In this document: positions 27,063 through 36,203 of the stretch, piece by piece
Layout of the letters: each line of letters begins with the position of its first letter
Position numbering within the stretch: position 1 is the first letter of the stretch
Source of the DNA: JAHEIJ01 sp040235565
Lineage (GTDB): Bacteria > Pseudomonadota > Gammaproteobacteria > UBA6429 > Thiohalophilaceae
Direction of reading: 5' to 3'
DNA length: 56,435 nucleotides
Assembly: GCA_040235565.1 (NCBI GenBank)
Contig: JBECLA010000094.1
Location: forward strand, 1 to 56,435
Notes under the pieces: generated by a model
The model's database searches: none
Told to the model about the DNA's origin: nothing
What the model saw: the letters and a program-made list of their open reading frames with translations, nothing else
Made by a program: the position numbers and the translations under genes

Positions 27063-28103
27063 ATGGCGCAGCGATATCAACGTGACGGTCTGCGATTTGG
27101 GGTGTGGTCTTTTTTCGCGCTGGTGCTGGTGATAGTTACGAGCCCGCCCGGAGCAGAGGCGGCGGAACTGGCAACCGCGGAGGCTCGCTATGTGCAGACC
27201 TCGCAGGAGCGGATCCTCGATGCGGTCATCGAAGCTGTGAAACAGGCGACGGTGTCGGCCCAGACCAGCGGTCGGGTCATCGAGATTAATTTTGATGTTG
27301 ATGATTACGTCGATAAAGGATCGATCCTGTTGCGGTTTCGCGATAAGGAACAGCGCGCCCGGTTTGATTCGGCCCAGGCGGGCTTTGAAGAAGCCCAGTC
27401 GGACTTCAAGCGCACCACCGAACTGTTTGAGAAGAAACTGGTGGCCAAGGCGTTACTGGACAAGGCGGAGGCCCGGTTAAAAGCGGCGCGCGCGGAACGC
27501 GATCAGGCCAGGGAAAACCTGGAACATACCCAGGTGCGGGCGCCCTATAGCGGTATTGTGGTGCAACGCCATATCGAAATCGGTGAAACGGCAGCCGTAG
27601 GACAGAAACTGTTTACCGGCTTGTCGCTGGAATCCCTGCGTGCCACCGTCAATGTGCCGCAGGACATCATCAATGTCATTCGTGACAAGCAACAGGCCTC
27701 GGTGAGCCTCGATCGGGATGACAGTAAACGGGTGCCGGCTGAATCACTCACCATCAGTCCCTATGCGGATCCCGTCACCCATACCTTCACCGTGCGTGTG
27801 AATCTGCCTGCCGGGGATTATCAAGTTTATCCGGGAATGTTTGTCAAGGTGGCCTTCGGGCTGGATGAAATCCAGCAGTTGATCGTGCCTGCTAGTGCGG
27901 TAAGTCAACGCAGTGAAGTCAGTGCGGTGTATGTCGTGGATGACAAACAGCAAGTGCACTACCGTCAGGTGCGGGTCGGTCGGCAACTGAATCCTGAGCA
28001 GGTGGTCATTCTGGCAGGTCTGAATGATGGGGAACGGGTGGCACTGGATCCGATCAAGGCCGTCGTTCGCTTCAAGGAACAACAGGCTGGAGTGACCCGA
28101 TGA
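27063..28103 (+). CDS. RND efflux periplasmic adaptor subunit
   Basis: This is a membrane-fusion (HlyD/AcrA-type) adaptor that would link an inner-membrane RND pump to an outer-membrane channel. The 346-residue protein has a signal or anchor segment (about 12-34), a lipoyl half-motif around TVSAQTSGRVIEINFDVDD, a coiled-coil hairpin (about 90-140, rich in Ala, Glu, Lys), the second half-motif VRAPYSGIVVQRHIEIGE, and beta-barrel and membrane-proximal parts to the end. I chose the ATG at 27063 with AAGGGGG upstream. Its stop overlaps the permease start by four bases (ATGA). No outer-membrane factor gene is nearby. Confidence 0.9.
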   Translation: MAQRYQRDGLRFGVWSFFALVLVIVTSPPGAEAAELATAEARYVQTSQERILDAVIEAVKQATVSAQTSGRVIEINFDVDDYVDKGSILLRFRDKEQRARFDSAQAGFEEAQSDFKRTTELFEKKLVAKALLDKAEARLKAARAERDQARENLEHTQVRAPYSGIVVQRHIEIGETAAVGQKLFTGLSLESLRATVNVPQDIINVIRDKQQASVSLDRDDSKRVPAESLTISPYADPVTHTFTVRVNLPAGDYQVYPGMFVKVAFGLDEIQQLIVPASAVSQRSEVSAVYVVDDKQQVHYRQVRVGRQLNPEQVVILAGLNDGERVALDPIKAVVRFKEQQAGVTR

Positions 28104-31100
28104 GCCAACGGTTGGGGATTTCGGGCAGTACAGCCCGGGCGTTTTTGACTTCGGAGATCACACCGTTGCTGGCCCTGGTGGGATTTCTACTGGGTGTGTT
28201 TGCCGTATTGATAACCCCGCGCGAGGAAGAACCGCAAATCAATGTGACGTTCGCCAATGTCTTTATTGCCTTTCCCGGAGCCTCAGCCAGGGAAGTGGAA
28301 GAACTGGTGACAACACCGGCCGAACAGATCCTGTCGGAGCTGGAAGGGCTGAAACATGTGTATTCCATTTCCCGTCCGGGTATGTCGGTGTTGACCGTGC
28401 AGTTTGAGGTGGGCGAAGACCGCACGCAAGCGATTGTCAGGTTATACAACGCTTTATATTCCAAGCAGGATTGGTTGCCACCCGGGCTGGGGGTGGCGCA
28501 ACCCATTATCAAACCCAAGGGCATTGATGATGTGCCGATTATCACCTTGACCCTGTGGACCGAAGATCCCGCACGCGGCGGTTATGATCTGAACCATGTG
28601 GCGCATGCTCTGGAAGCGGAACTGAAAAGGATAAAGGGCACGCGCGATATTTACACGCTTGGCGGGCCGCAACACGTGGTGCATGTGTTGTTTGAACCGG
28701 CGCGGCTGGCTGCCTATGACCTCGCGGTGGATGATCTGCGGTATGCCTTGCAGCAAAGCAATGCAACCCGGCCCTCGGGTTATCTGGTCGATAAGAACCT
28801 CGAAGTGCCGGTACAGGCAGGCGTTTATCTGAGTACCGTAGAAGAAGTGCAGAACCTGATCGTCGGTGTCCATGAAGGCAGGCCGGTCTATTTGCGCGAT
28901 GTGGCGGAAGTACAGCGAGGACCAGACCAACCGGAAGAGTATGCCTGGTTTGGTACCGGACCGGGTGCCGCCAGCAAGGGTATCCCGTTACGTGGTGAAT
29001 TTCCCGCCGTCACCATTGCCATTGCCAAGCAACCCGGCACCAATGCAGTGGAAATCGCCAACCAGGTGATCGACCGCATTGCCCACCTGGAAGGGATTTT
29101 TATCCCCGAAGGTGTGCATGTCACCGTCACCCGCAACTACGGCGAAACCGCCAATGCCAAGGCACAGAAACTGATTGGCAAACTGATGTTTGCCACTGCT
29201 TTTGTGGTGTTGCTGGTGTTGTTTACTCTCGGGCGGCGGGAAGCAGTGATAGTCGGTTTGGCAGTGATCATTACCCTGGCGATTACCCTGTTCGCATCCT
29301 GGGCCTGGGGCTTTACCCTCAACCGGGTTTCCCTGTTTGCCTTGATATTCTCCATCGGTATCCTGGTGGATGATGCCATCGTGGTGGTGGAAAACATCCA
29401 TCGGCATATGCAGTTGTATCCCCAGCGGCGGCTGGTCGAAATTATTCCTGCAGCCGTGGATGAGGTCGGTGGTCCGACGATTCTGGCGACCTTCACGGTG
29501 ATTGCTGCCTTGTTACCCATGGCCTTTGTGACCGGCCTGATGGGACCCTACATGAGCCCGATCCCCATCAATGCCAGTATCGGCATGCTCATTTCATTGG
29601 TCGTTGCGTTTGTGGTGACGCCCTGGCTGGCCAACAAATATTTGCGCAGCAGTGGGCATGGGCAGGAGCAAGCCAGTGAAGAAGACAAACTCTACGGGGT
29701 GTTCAAGCGCTATCTGGGACCTTTTCTCAATGCGGATGAAGGCCGGCCGAAGCGGCGCAGACTGGCCGGGGTAGTGCTGTTATTGATTCTGTTGTCAATG
29801 GCCCTGGTGGGTATCAAGCTCGTGGTGCTGAAAATGCTGCCATTTGATAACAAGTCGGAATTTCAGGTGGTGGTCGATATGCCGGAAGGAACCAGTCTGG
29901 AGCACACCAGCCGGGTACTGGCTGAGCTGGGGGAATATCTGGCCACTGTGCCGGAAGTGACCGATTATCAGGCCTATGCCGGTGGCGCCTCCCCCATCAA
30001 TTTCAATGGCCTGGTACGACAATATTACCTGCGCAGCGGCGCCAATGTGGGTGACCTGCAGGTTAACCTCTTGCCTAAAGACGAACGGGGTCGGGAAAGT
30101 CATGAAGTGGCCCTGGCCGTCCGCCAACCCCTGCAGGCAATTGGCAACAAACATAACGCCAATATCAAGATCGTCGAAGTGCCGCCCGGTCCCCCGGTCC
30201 AGTCACCACTGGTTGCGGAAATCTACGGCCTGGATTACGACGGTCAACTGGCAGTGGCCAGATCCGTGCGCCAGGTCTTTGAACAGACCCCGGATGTGGT
30301 CGATGTGGATGACAGCACGGAAGCAGATGCGCCGAAACTGATCGTGACGGTGGATCAACAAAAGGCAGCCTTGCTCGGGGTCAGCCAGCAATCGATTGTG
30401 GGGGCACTGTCAGCGGCATTGAGTGGTGATGATCTCAGTTACCTGCATACCGGCGATATTAAATATCCCTTGCCAATACGTCTCGAGTTCCGGCCAGGGG
30501 AAAAGGCGCATATCGATAACTTATTGGCGCTCAAGGTTCGCGGTAATAACGATACCCTGATCCCGGTGGCGGAGGTGGTCAAGCTCGTGGAGACTCGCCG
30601 GGAGCATGCCATTTATCACAAGGATCTGTTACCCGTGGTGTTCGTCACTGGTGACATGGCGGGTGAGCTGGACAGCCCCTTGTATGGCATGTTTGATATT
30701 TTCGGGGAATTACAGGATACCCCTCTGGCCAATAATGCGCCCCTCGAGCAAACACTGATCAACCCCCCGGCAAATCCCTATCGTTACAGCTTGAAATGGG
30801 ACGGGGAATGGCAGGTCACATACGAAACATTCCGCGACATGGGGATAGCCTATTCGGTGGGCCTGTTGCTTATCTATTTGCTGGTGGTGGGCCAGTTTCG
30901 CTCTTACCTGGTGCCATTGATCATCATGGCCCCCATCCCGTTGACTATCATCGGTGTGATGCCCGGCCACGCCATCCTGGGAGCCCAGTTTACCGCTACC
31001 TCGATGATCGGCATGATTGCGCTGGCCGGGATCATTGTGCGCAACTCCATCCTGTTGGTGGATTTCATCAACCAGCAACTGGAAGAGGGCGTGGCTTTTG

Positions 31101-31342
31101 AAGAGGCGGTGATCCGCTCCGGTGCGGTACGGGCCAAACCCATTGCCTTGACGGGATTTGCCGCCATGCTCGGTGCTTTGTTTATCCTGGATGATCCTAT
31201 TTTCAGTGGTCTGGCGATTTCGCTGATATTCGGCATTTTAGTCTCCACCCTGTTGACACTGGTGGTCATTCCGGTGATGTACTACGCCTTTATGTATCGC
31301 CGTCTGGGGGGTAAACAGGCCAGTCTGCTGCCCGATGCCTGA
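28100..31342 (+). CDS. RND efflux permease subunit
   Basis: This is a 1080-residue proton-driven RND pump of the hydrophobe/amphiphile type, with about twelve membrane segments and two large periplasmic loops (about 40-335 and 560-870). In membrane segment four it has the acidic pair Asp424-Asp425 (GILVDDAIVVVEN) used for proton relay. In the partner helix the usual AcrB Lys is replaced by Arg (GIIVRNSILLVDF), seen in a subset of the family. It overlaps the adaptor gene by four bases. The substrate cannot be read from the sequence. An AcrB-type drug pump is less likely than a subfamily pump because the porter-loop sequence is only loosely similar. Confidence 0.9.
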   Translation: MSQRLGISGSTARAFLTSEITPLLALVGFLLGVFAVLITPREEEPQINVTFANVFIAFPGASAREVEELVTTPAEQILSELEGLKHVYSISRPGMSVLTVQFEVGEDRTQAIVRLYNALYSKQDWLPPGLGVAQPIIKPKGIDDVPIITLTLWTEDPARGGYDLNHVAHALEAELKRIKGTRDIYTLGGPQHVVHVLFEPARLAAYDLAVDDLRYALQQSNATRPSGYLVDKNLEVPVQAGVYLSTVEEVQNLIVGVHEGRPVYLRDVAEVQRGPDQPEEYAWFGTGPGAASKGIPLRGEFPAVTIAIAKQPGTNAVEIANQVIDRIAHLEGIFIPEGVHVTVTRNYGETANAKAQKLIGKLMFATAFVVLLVLFTLGRREAVIVGLAVIITLAITLFASWAWGFTLNRVSLFALIFSIGILVDDAIVVVENIHRHMQLYPQRRLVEIIPAAVDEVGGPTILATFTVIAALLPMAFVTGLMGPYMSPIPINASIGMLISLVVAFVVTPWLANKYLRSSGHGQEQASEEDKLYGVFKRYLGPFLNADEGRPKRRRLAGVVLLLILLSMALVGIKLVVLKMLPFDNKSEFQVVVDMPEGTSLEHTSRVLAELGEYLATVPEVTDYQAYAGGASPINFNGLVRQYYLRSGANVGDLQVNLLPKDERGRESHEVALAVRQPLQAIGNKHNANIKIVEVPPGPPVQSPLVAEIYGLDYDGQLAVARSVRQVFEQTPDVVDVDDSTEADAPKLIVTVDQQKAALLGVSQQSIVGALSAALSGDDLSYLHTGDIKYPLPIRLEFRPGEKAHIDNLLALKVRGNNDTLIPVAEVVKLVETRREHAIYHKDLLPVVFVTGDMAGELDSPLYGMFDIFGELQDTPLANNAPLEQTLINPPANPYRYSLKWDGEWQVTYETFRDMGIAYSVGLLLIYLLVVGQFRSYLVPLIIMAPIPLTIIGVMPGHAILGAQFTATSMIGMIALAGIIVRNSILLVDFINQQLEEGVAFEEAVIRSGAVRAKPIALTGFAAMLGALFILDDPIFSGLAISLIFGILVSTLLTLVVIPVMYYAFMYRRLGGKQASLLPDA

Positions 31343-31349
31343 CATCGTG

Positions 31350-31377
31350 CGGGCAGCGGGTTTCCGCCGGCTGCCCG
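31350..31377 (+). terminator. Hairpin after the RND permease gene
   Basis: CGGGCAGC (31350-31357) pairs with GCTGCCCG (31370-31377) across a 12-base GC-rich loop that can extend the stem. It starts eight bases after the stop codon. There is no T-run directly after it, so it may attenuate rather than fully end transcription. Confidence 0.5.
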
Positions 31378-31500
31378 TAGAGTCATTAATTCTATTTATG
31401 TTTTGCCTCAGACTTGGTACTATTCCGCCCCTAGTTTTACCGATAACAATATATATAAAAATTATCAGACCGGTATGGTCCGCGGAGATTGGGTAAGGTA

Positions 31501-32415
31501 ATGGCAGATCGACGATTACAGGTATTCCAGACTGTGGCCCGCTTGCTGAGTTTTACCAAGGCAGCGGAAGAACTGCACATGACCCAGCCGGCCGTGACCT
31601 TCCAGGTGCGGCAACTGGAAGAACAATTCAACACCCGCCTGTTCGACCGTACCCATAACCGGATCAGTTTGACCGAGGCCGGAAAACGGGTACATGAATG
31701 CGCCGAGCGGATCTTCGAACTCTACGCGGAGATGGATAATTCGGTGCGGGAACTGACGGGTGACATCAGCGGCGTACTGATCCTCGGGGCCAGTACGACC
31801 ATTGCCGAGTATATGCTGCCTGCCTTGCTGGGGGATTTTAAAGCCAAGTACCCGGATATCACCATCCGTCTCAAGGTTGCCAATACTGACGGTATCGTGT
31901 CCCAGGTCGAAAGCAACGCCATTGATCTCGGGGTGGTGGAAGCGCCGGTGAACAACAAAAACCTCGTGGTCGAGGAATGCCGGACGGATCATCTGGTGCT
32001 GATTGTCCCCCCGGCACATGAATTGGCAAAAGAGGATGTGGTGCCGATCAAGCGGGTGGCCGAGTATCCCTTTATCTGTCGCGAAGAAGGTTCCGGGACA
32101 CGGGAAGTGATGATCGAAAGTATGCAACACGCCGGAGTCAGCACGGCGGATCTGAATATCGCGATGGAACTGGGGAGTCTCGAGGCCATTAAAGGCGCGG
32201 TAGAAGCCGGTATGGGTGTTTCCATTCTCTCCAATGCCACAATTCAAAAGGAGCTCAAGCTTGGTACCCTCGTGGCAGTTCAACTGGATCCTCCCATCGA
32301 CCGTCCCTTCTCGTTTGTGCACCAGAAACAAAAATTCCGGGTGCGCGCTATGGACGAATTGCTGAGTTTTGCCCGGAGTTATTGTCGTTCCCACCAGGAC
32401 GATCCGCTCGTTTAG
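31501..32415 (+). CDS. LysR family transcriptional regulator (CysL-like)
   Basis: The 304-residue LysR regulator has an N-terminal winged helix-turn-helix (residues 1-62, with LSFTKAAEELHMTQPAVTF) and a periplasmic-binding-protein-type effector domain (about 88-295). The effector domain has the GASTTIAEYMLPALL, VEAPVN and CREEGSGTRE segments typical of the CysL/selenium-associated subgroup. That subgroup often controls sulfur or nitrogen assimilation genes, but no such gene is adjacent, so the target is open. AAGG precedes the ATG at 31501; a TTG at 31489 is also in frame. LysR proteins usually regulate divergent neighbours, whereas here the preceding RND genes are on the same strand. Confidence 0.87.
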   Translation: MADRRLQVFQTVARLLSFTKAAEELHMTQPAVTFQVRQLEEQFNTRLFDRTHNRISLTEAGKRVHECAERIFELYAEMDNSVRELTGDISGVLILGASTTIAEYMLPALLGDFKAKYPDITIRLKVANTDGIVSQVESNAIDLGVVEAPVNNKNLVVEECRTDHLVLIVPPAHELAKEDVVPIKRVAEYPFICREEGSGTREVMIESMQHAGVSTADLNIAMELGSLEAIKGAVEAGMGVSILSNATIQKELKLGTLVAVQLDPPIDRPFSFVHQKQKFRVRAMDELLSFARSYCRSHQDDPLV

Positions 32416-32443
32416 CGCGACCGGTGATGGAGAAATCACGCTC

Positions 32444-32809
32444 TTGAAGAAGAGTGAAAAACAGTTATTGAATCTCTATCGTTCACTGCCTGAGGTTGCG
32501 CGTAGCAATCTGCTGGATTTTGCCCGGTTTCTCGCGGAACGTTATCCCCCTGAACCCCGGACTCTGACGGCACCACAGGATATTCCCCGTCCCCCCGAGG
32601 AGTCCGTAATCGCCGCGGTCAAACGTCTGTCGGCCACCTACCCGATGTTGAACAAGGATACCATGTTGAATGAAACCTCAGCCCTGGTTGCACAACATCT
32701 CATTCAGGGCCGGGATGTCAATGAGGTGATCGATGAACTGGAAATGATATTCTTGCAACGCTATCAAGCCATGGAAAGTGATGACTCGGGATCCGACAAC
32801 GATGCTTAA
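32444..32809 (+). CDS. Small helical protein of unknown function upstream of perM
   Basis: I do not recognise this protein of about 121 residues. It starts with a Leu-rich helix (KSEKQLLNLYRSLPEVARSNLLDFARFLAERY), has a Pro-rich hinge, and ends with a helical part and an acidic tail (MESDDSGSDNDA). There is no signal or membrane segment. The likely start is TTG at 32444 with GGAG about 11 bases upstream; the only earlier in-frame ATG (32369) lies inside the LysR gene. Its stop (32807-32809) lies after the perM ATG (32802), an eight-base overlap that implies coupled translation. The link to PerM is inferred from this overlap only. Confidence 0.65.
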   Translation: MKKSEKQLLNLYRSLPEVARSNLLDFARFLAERYPPEPRTLTAPQDIPRPPEESVIAAVKRLSATYPMLNKDTMLNETSALVAQHLIQGRDVNEVIDELEMIFLQRYQAMESDDSGSDNDA

Positions 32810-33872
32810 CATCCTCAATAAATGGTACAAGAAGTATTTCTCCGATCCCCAGGCGGTGATCCTGACGGTGCTGCTGGTTGTCGGCTTTACCGTGGTGTTG
32901 ACCATGGGCAAGATGTTGACACCGGTATTGGCCGCGGTCGTCATCGCGTATTTACTGGAAGGCATCGTGCGATTCCTGGAACAACACGGGGTGCGTCGAC
33001 TGATGGCCGTTATCCTTGTGTTTATTGTGTTCTTCACCTTTGTGATGTTTCTGGTTTTTGGCGTCGTGCCCTTGCTCTCGGCCCAGGTGACGGCATTTAT
33101 TAAAGAATTACCGCAACATCTCAAGGTGGCGAGTGAAACACTGATGCAATTACCGCAACATTACAGCTTTATTTCGGAAAAACAGGTACAGGATGTGGCG
33201 GACATGCTGAATCGCGAAATCGCAGTCAGTGGTCAGCAAATCCTGACTGTGTCCCTGGCGTCTATCCCCGGTCTCATTACCCTGCTGGTTTATTTGATCC
33301 TCATGCCCCTGCTGGTGTTCTTTTTTATGAAAGACAAGGCATTGATTCTATCCTGGTTCTCCGGCTTGTTACCGCGGGAACGCAGTCTGGCGTCGCGGGT
33401 CTGGCGGGATATGGATCTGCAACTGGGCAATTATGTGCGAGGCAAGTTCTGGGAAATTCTGATCGTAGGCAGCGTGACCTATATTGCCTTTGTCATTCTG
33501 GGGCTCAAATATGCAATGCTGCTGTCCGTACTGGTGGGGGTGTCCGTGCTGGTACCTTATATTGGCGCCACCGTGGTAACGATTCCGGTTGCGGTGGTGG
33601 CGTATTTCCAGTGGAGCTGGGGAACGGATTTTGCGGTCGTGCTGATCGTTTACGGTATTATCCAGGCTCTGGATGGGAATGTCCTGGTGCCGCTGCTGTT
33701 CTCGGAAGTCGTGAACCTGCACCCCATTGCCATTATCGTCAGCGTGCTGGTGTTTGGCGGACTCTGGGGTTTCTGGGGGGTCTTCTTCGCCATTCCGCTT
33801 GCCACACTGGTAAACGCAGTGCTGGTTGCCTGGCCACGCAATCCGGAACCCATCGAGGAACAAACAACCTGA
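32802..33872 (+). CDS. AI-2E family transporter / PerM-type permease
   Basis: The 356-residue inner-membrane protein has about seven or eight membrane segments. Two lie at the N-terminus (about 20-50 and 62-85), then a soluble stretch (about 88-135), then a C-terminal membrane block with the family motifs FFMKDK, VLVPYIGATVVTIP and HPIAIIVSVLVFG. The family (UPF0118) has been linked to autoinducer-2 export (TqsA) and, for others, to Na+/H+ exchange, so the substrate is unknown. The start ATG at 32802 overlaps the previous gene. It converges on the PhoH gene with 44 bases between stops. Confidence 0.86.
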   Translation: MLNILNKWYKKYFSDPQAVILTVLLVVGFTVVLTMGKMLTPVLAAVVIAYLLEGIVRFLEQHGVRRLMAVILVFIVFFTFVMFLVFGVVPLLSAQVTAFIKELPQHLKVASETLMQLPQHYSFISEKQVQDVADMLNREIAVSGQQILTVSLASIPGLITLLVYLILMPLLVFFFMKDKALILSWFSGLLPRERSLASRVWRDMDLQLGNYVRGKFWEILIVGSVTYIAFVILGLKYAMLLSVLVGVSVLVPYIGATVVTIPVAVVAYFQWSWGTDFAVVLIVYGIIQALDGNVLVPLLFSEVVNLHPIAIIVSVLVFGGLWGFWGVFFAIPLATLVNAVLVAWPRNPEPIEEQTT

Positions 33873-33916
33873 AGCTGCCATCGGGTGAGCCACTGTTGAT
33901 AGCTAGCGGAATGATG

Positions 33917-35323
33917 TCACAGCACTTCCGAGGAGTAATCGGCCAGGCGGGAGCGCTCGCCGCGCAGCAGGGTCACATGGCCGCTGTGTTGCCAGGACTT
34001 GAAGCGATCCACGACGTAGGTCAGCCCGGAGGTCGTCTCGGTCAGATAGGGGGTGTCAATCTGGGCGATGTTGCCGAGACACACCACCTTGGTGCCGGGA
34101 CCGGCCCGGGTGATCAGGGTCTTTAACTGTTTGGAAGTCAGGTTCTGGGCTTCATCGATAATGATATAGCGGTTGAGGAATGTCCGGCCCCGCATGAAAT
34201 TGACGGAGCGGATCTTGATACGCTTGCTTAGCAGATCATTGGTTGCCGCACGGCCCCAGTCACCACCGGTTTCGGTTTTGGTCAATACTTCAAGGTTATC
34301 CATTAACGCACCCATCCAGGGCGTCATTTTTTCTTCTTCCGTGCCGGGTAGATAACCGATGTCTTCCCCCACCGGAACGGTGACGCGGGTCATGATGATC
34401 TCTGCATAACGATTGGTGTCCAGGGTTTGTTGCAAACCGGCCGCCAGGGTTAGCAGGGTTTTACCGGTACCGGCCATGCCGATCAGGCTGACAAAATCGA
34501 TTTCCGGATCCATCAACAGGTTAAGGGCAAAATTCTGTTCCCGGTTACGTGCCGTGATACCCCACACTGCATGGTTGTCGCTGCTGTAGTCGCGTACGGT
34601 TTCAATAACGGCTTCCGCTTCATCCACGCTGCGCACGATGGATTCGAAGCCATCATCACCACTGTGCAGAAATTCGCTGGGTGACCAGTTACTGATTTCG
34701 GGACCCTGGATGCGATAGAAAGTGCGACCTTCCTCCATCCATGAATCCATTTCCTTGGCATGGGTTTCCCAGAAATCGCTACTGAGCTGGTAACTGCCGG
34801 TATAGAGCAGATCCACATCTTCCAGCACCTTGTCATTGTGGTAGTCCTCGGCATGTATGCCCAGAACCGCGGCTTTGATGCGAAGATTGATATCCTTGGT
34901 AACCAGGGTGACCTGTTTCTGGGCAAATTCCTTTTTCAATGCCAGGGTCGTGCCAAGAATGTTATTGTCCGGCAGATTACCCGGCAGGTATTCCGGCAGG
35001 GTATTCCGGTAGGATACCGTTTGAAAGAACAGCCGCCCCATTAATTTCTCGTTTTCCACATGGCCATTGGGAGAGTCATGAACATGGATATTGAGCGGCA
35101 AACCCTGTTCAATCTGCTCCTGACTCATGTTGCTCATGATCTCATCCATGAAACGGCTGGCCTGGCGAGCATTACGGGCCACTTCGGATCGGCCTTTCTT
35201 GTTATGATCCAGTTCTTCCAGCACCATCATCGGCACATACAGATCATGTTCCTGGAAACGGAACAGACAGGTGGGATCGTGCATCAGGACATTGGAATCA
35301 AGCACAAACAAACGTTTTGACAT
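33917..35323 (-). CDS. PhoH family ATPase with N-terminal PIN domain
   Basis: This 468-residue protein joins a PIN endonuclease-type domain (about 1-150) to a PhoH-type ATPase (about 240-465). The PIN part has acidic residues in LDSNVLMHDP and VTKDINLRIKA. The ATPase has Walker A GMAGTGKTLL and Walker B IIDEAQNLT. In other bacteria this PIN-PhoH pair has been reported as an RNA helicase and nuclease (PhoH2), but that is known for only a few members. It lies 23 bases upstream of the stop-to-start boundary with bcp, on the same strand and transcribed after it, so they may form one unit. Confidence 0.88.
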   Translation of the reverse strand: MSKRLFVLDSNVLMHDPTCLFRFQEHDLYVPMMVLEELDHNKKGRSEVARNARQASRFMDEIMSNMSQEQIEQGLPLNIHVHDSPNGHVENEKLMGRLFFQTVSYRNTLPEYLPGNLPDNNILGTTLALKKEFAQKQVTLVTKDINLRIKAAVLGIHAEDYHNDKVLEDVDLLYTGSYQLSSDFWETHAKEMDSWMEEGRTFYRIQGPEISNWSPSEFLHSGDDGFESIVRSVDEAEAVIETVRDYSSDNHAVWGITARNREQNFALNLLMDPEIDFVSLIGMAGTGKTLLTLAAGLQQTLDTNRYAEIIMTRVTVPVGEDIGYLPGTEEEKMTPWMGALMDNLEVLTKTETGGDWGRAATNDLLSKRIKIRSVNFMRGRTFLNRYIIIDEAQNLTSKQLKTLITRAGPGTKVVCLGNIAQIDTPYLTETTSGLTYVVDRFKSWQHSGHVTLLRGERSRLADYSSEVL

Positions 35324-35346
35324 GAGATTTCTTTACCGCGAGGATC

Positions 35347-35820
35347 TTAGGACTTATTCAATTCTTTGACAGCCGTCAGCACGGCTTCAGCGTGGCCATC
35401 CACCTTGACCTTGCGCCACTCTTGCATGAGTTTGCCGTTGCTGTCGATGAGGAAGGTGCTGCGTTCAATGCCGCGCACTTTTTTACCATACATATTCTTC
35501 ATTTTGATGACATCAAACAACTCACAAAGCGTTTCATCTTTGTCTGATAACAGGTCAAACGGGAATCCCTGTTTGGCTTTGAAGTTTTCGTGAGATTTTA
35601 CACTGTCACGTGAGACACCCAGAACCACCGTGTTCTGCCGTTTGAACTTGGTATAGTTATCGCGAAAATCCTGTCCTTCACGGGTACAGCCCGGAGTACT
35701 GTCTTTGGGGTAAAAATACAACACCAGATTGTTGCCCTTGAAATCACCCAGTGAAAGGCTCTGATCACCGGTAGCAGGCAGGGTGAATTTGGGTATTTTT
35801 TTACCAACTTCGACCGTCAT
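35347..35820 (-). CDS. bcp: Thioredoxin-dependent peroxiredoxin Bcp
   Basis: Bcp reduces hydrogen peroxide and organic peroxides using thioredoxin. The 157-residue protein has the peroxidatic Cys45 in STPGCTREGQDF, with the usual Thr and Arg partners in the fold. Position 50, where E. coli Bcp has its resolving cysteine, is Gln here; the only other cysteine is Cys99 (TLCELF). It may thus act as a one-cysteine enzyme or form a disulfide with Cys99. The ATG at 35820 with TGGAGA upstream is preferred over a frame starting at 35958. It is divergent from dapA; in E. coli these two genes are also close. Confidence 0.93.
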   Translation of the reverse strand: MTVEVGKKIPKFTLPATGDQSLSLGDFKGNNLVLYFYPKDSTPGCTREGQDFRDNYTKFKRQNTVVLGVSRDSVKSHENFKAKQGFPFDLLSDKDETLCELFDVIKMKNMYGKKVRGIERSTFLIDSNGKLMQEWRKVKVDGHAEAVLTAVKELNKS

Positions 35821-36203
35821 TGATTTCTCCAGGAAAAATAACCAGCCGAATAGTAACCCATGGCAGGGGCAAATCGCAGAACTATTTTTCGCTCGGGTTG
35901 AATCGGCAAATGACTCAACATCTATCTTTGTTATTTTCTCGGGATGGTGCGAGGGCATGCAGCCAATTCGCGGCGCACTTTGGCAGGGCCAGGCTGACCG
36001 CTAGCGTCAATGCGAGCCGGGGATTGGCACCTCCCATTTGCAATGCCCCCTGTGGTCCAAGGGAAAAAATAACCGTATTTGTCCGATTTGTTGAGTATTT
36101 TAATTTTATGGGCCTGTAGGGCGGACTAATGTCCCATAATCCCCCGGGATTCTTGTCACAAACAGGCAGCCCAAGTACCATGGGGCCTTTTGCGGAGACC
36201 GGT
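35821..36203. other. Non-coding divergent region between bcp and dapA
   Basis: No gene is supported in this 383-base gap. Reading frames run in from both sides but lack ribosome sites and family character. Around 36060-36120 the sequence becomes AT-rich, with TTGTCC (36079-36084), a 16-base spacer and TAATTT (36101-36106), a weak dapA promoter candidate. GGAG lies before the dapA ATG. Confidence 0.4.

Noticed and set aside
31516..32439. 307-codon frame on minus opposite the LysR gene
   Set aside because: It mirrors the conserved helix-turn-helix and effector domain of the LysR gene; composition is His and Gly rich with no domain.
36025..36042. TGGCAC ... TTGCA, resembling a sigma-54 promoter upstream of dapA
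   Set aside because: The distance between the GG and GC elements is 12 bases instead of 10, which is not tolerated by sigma-54.
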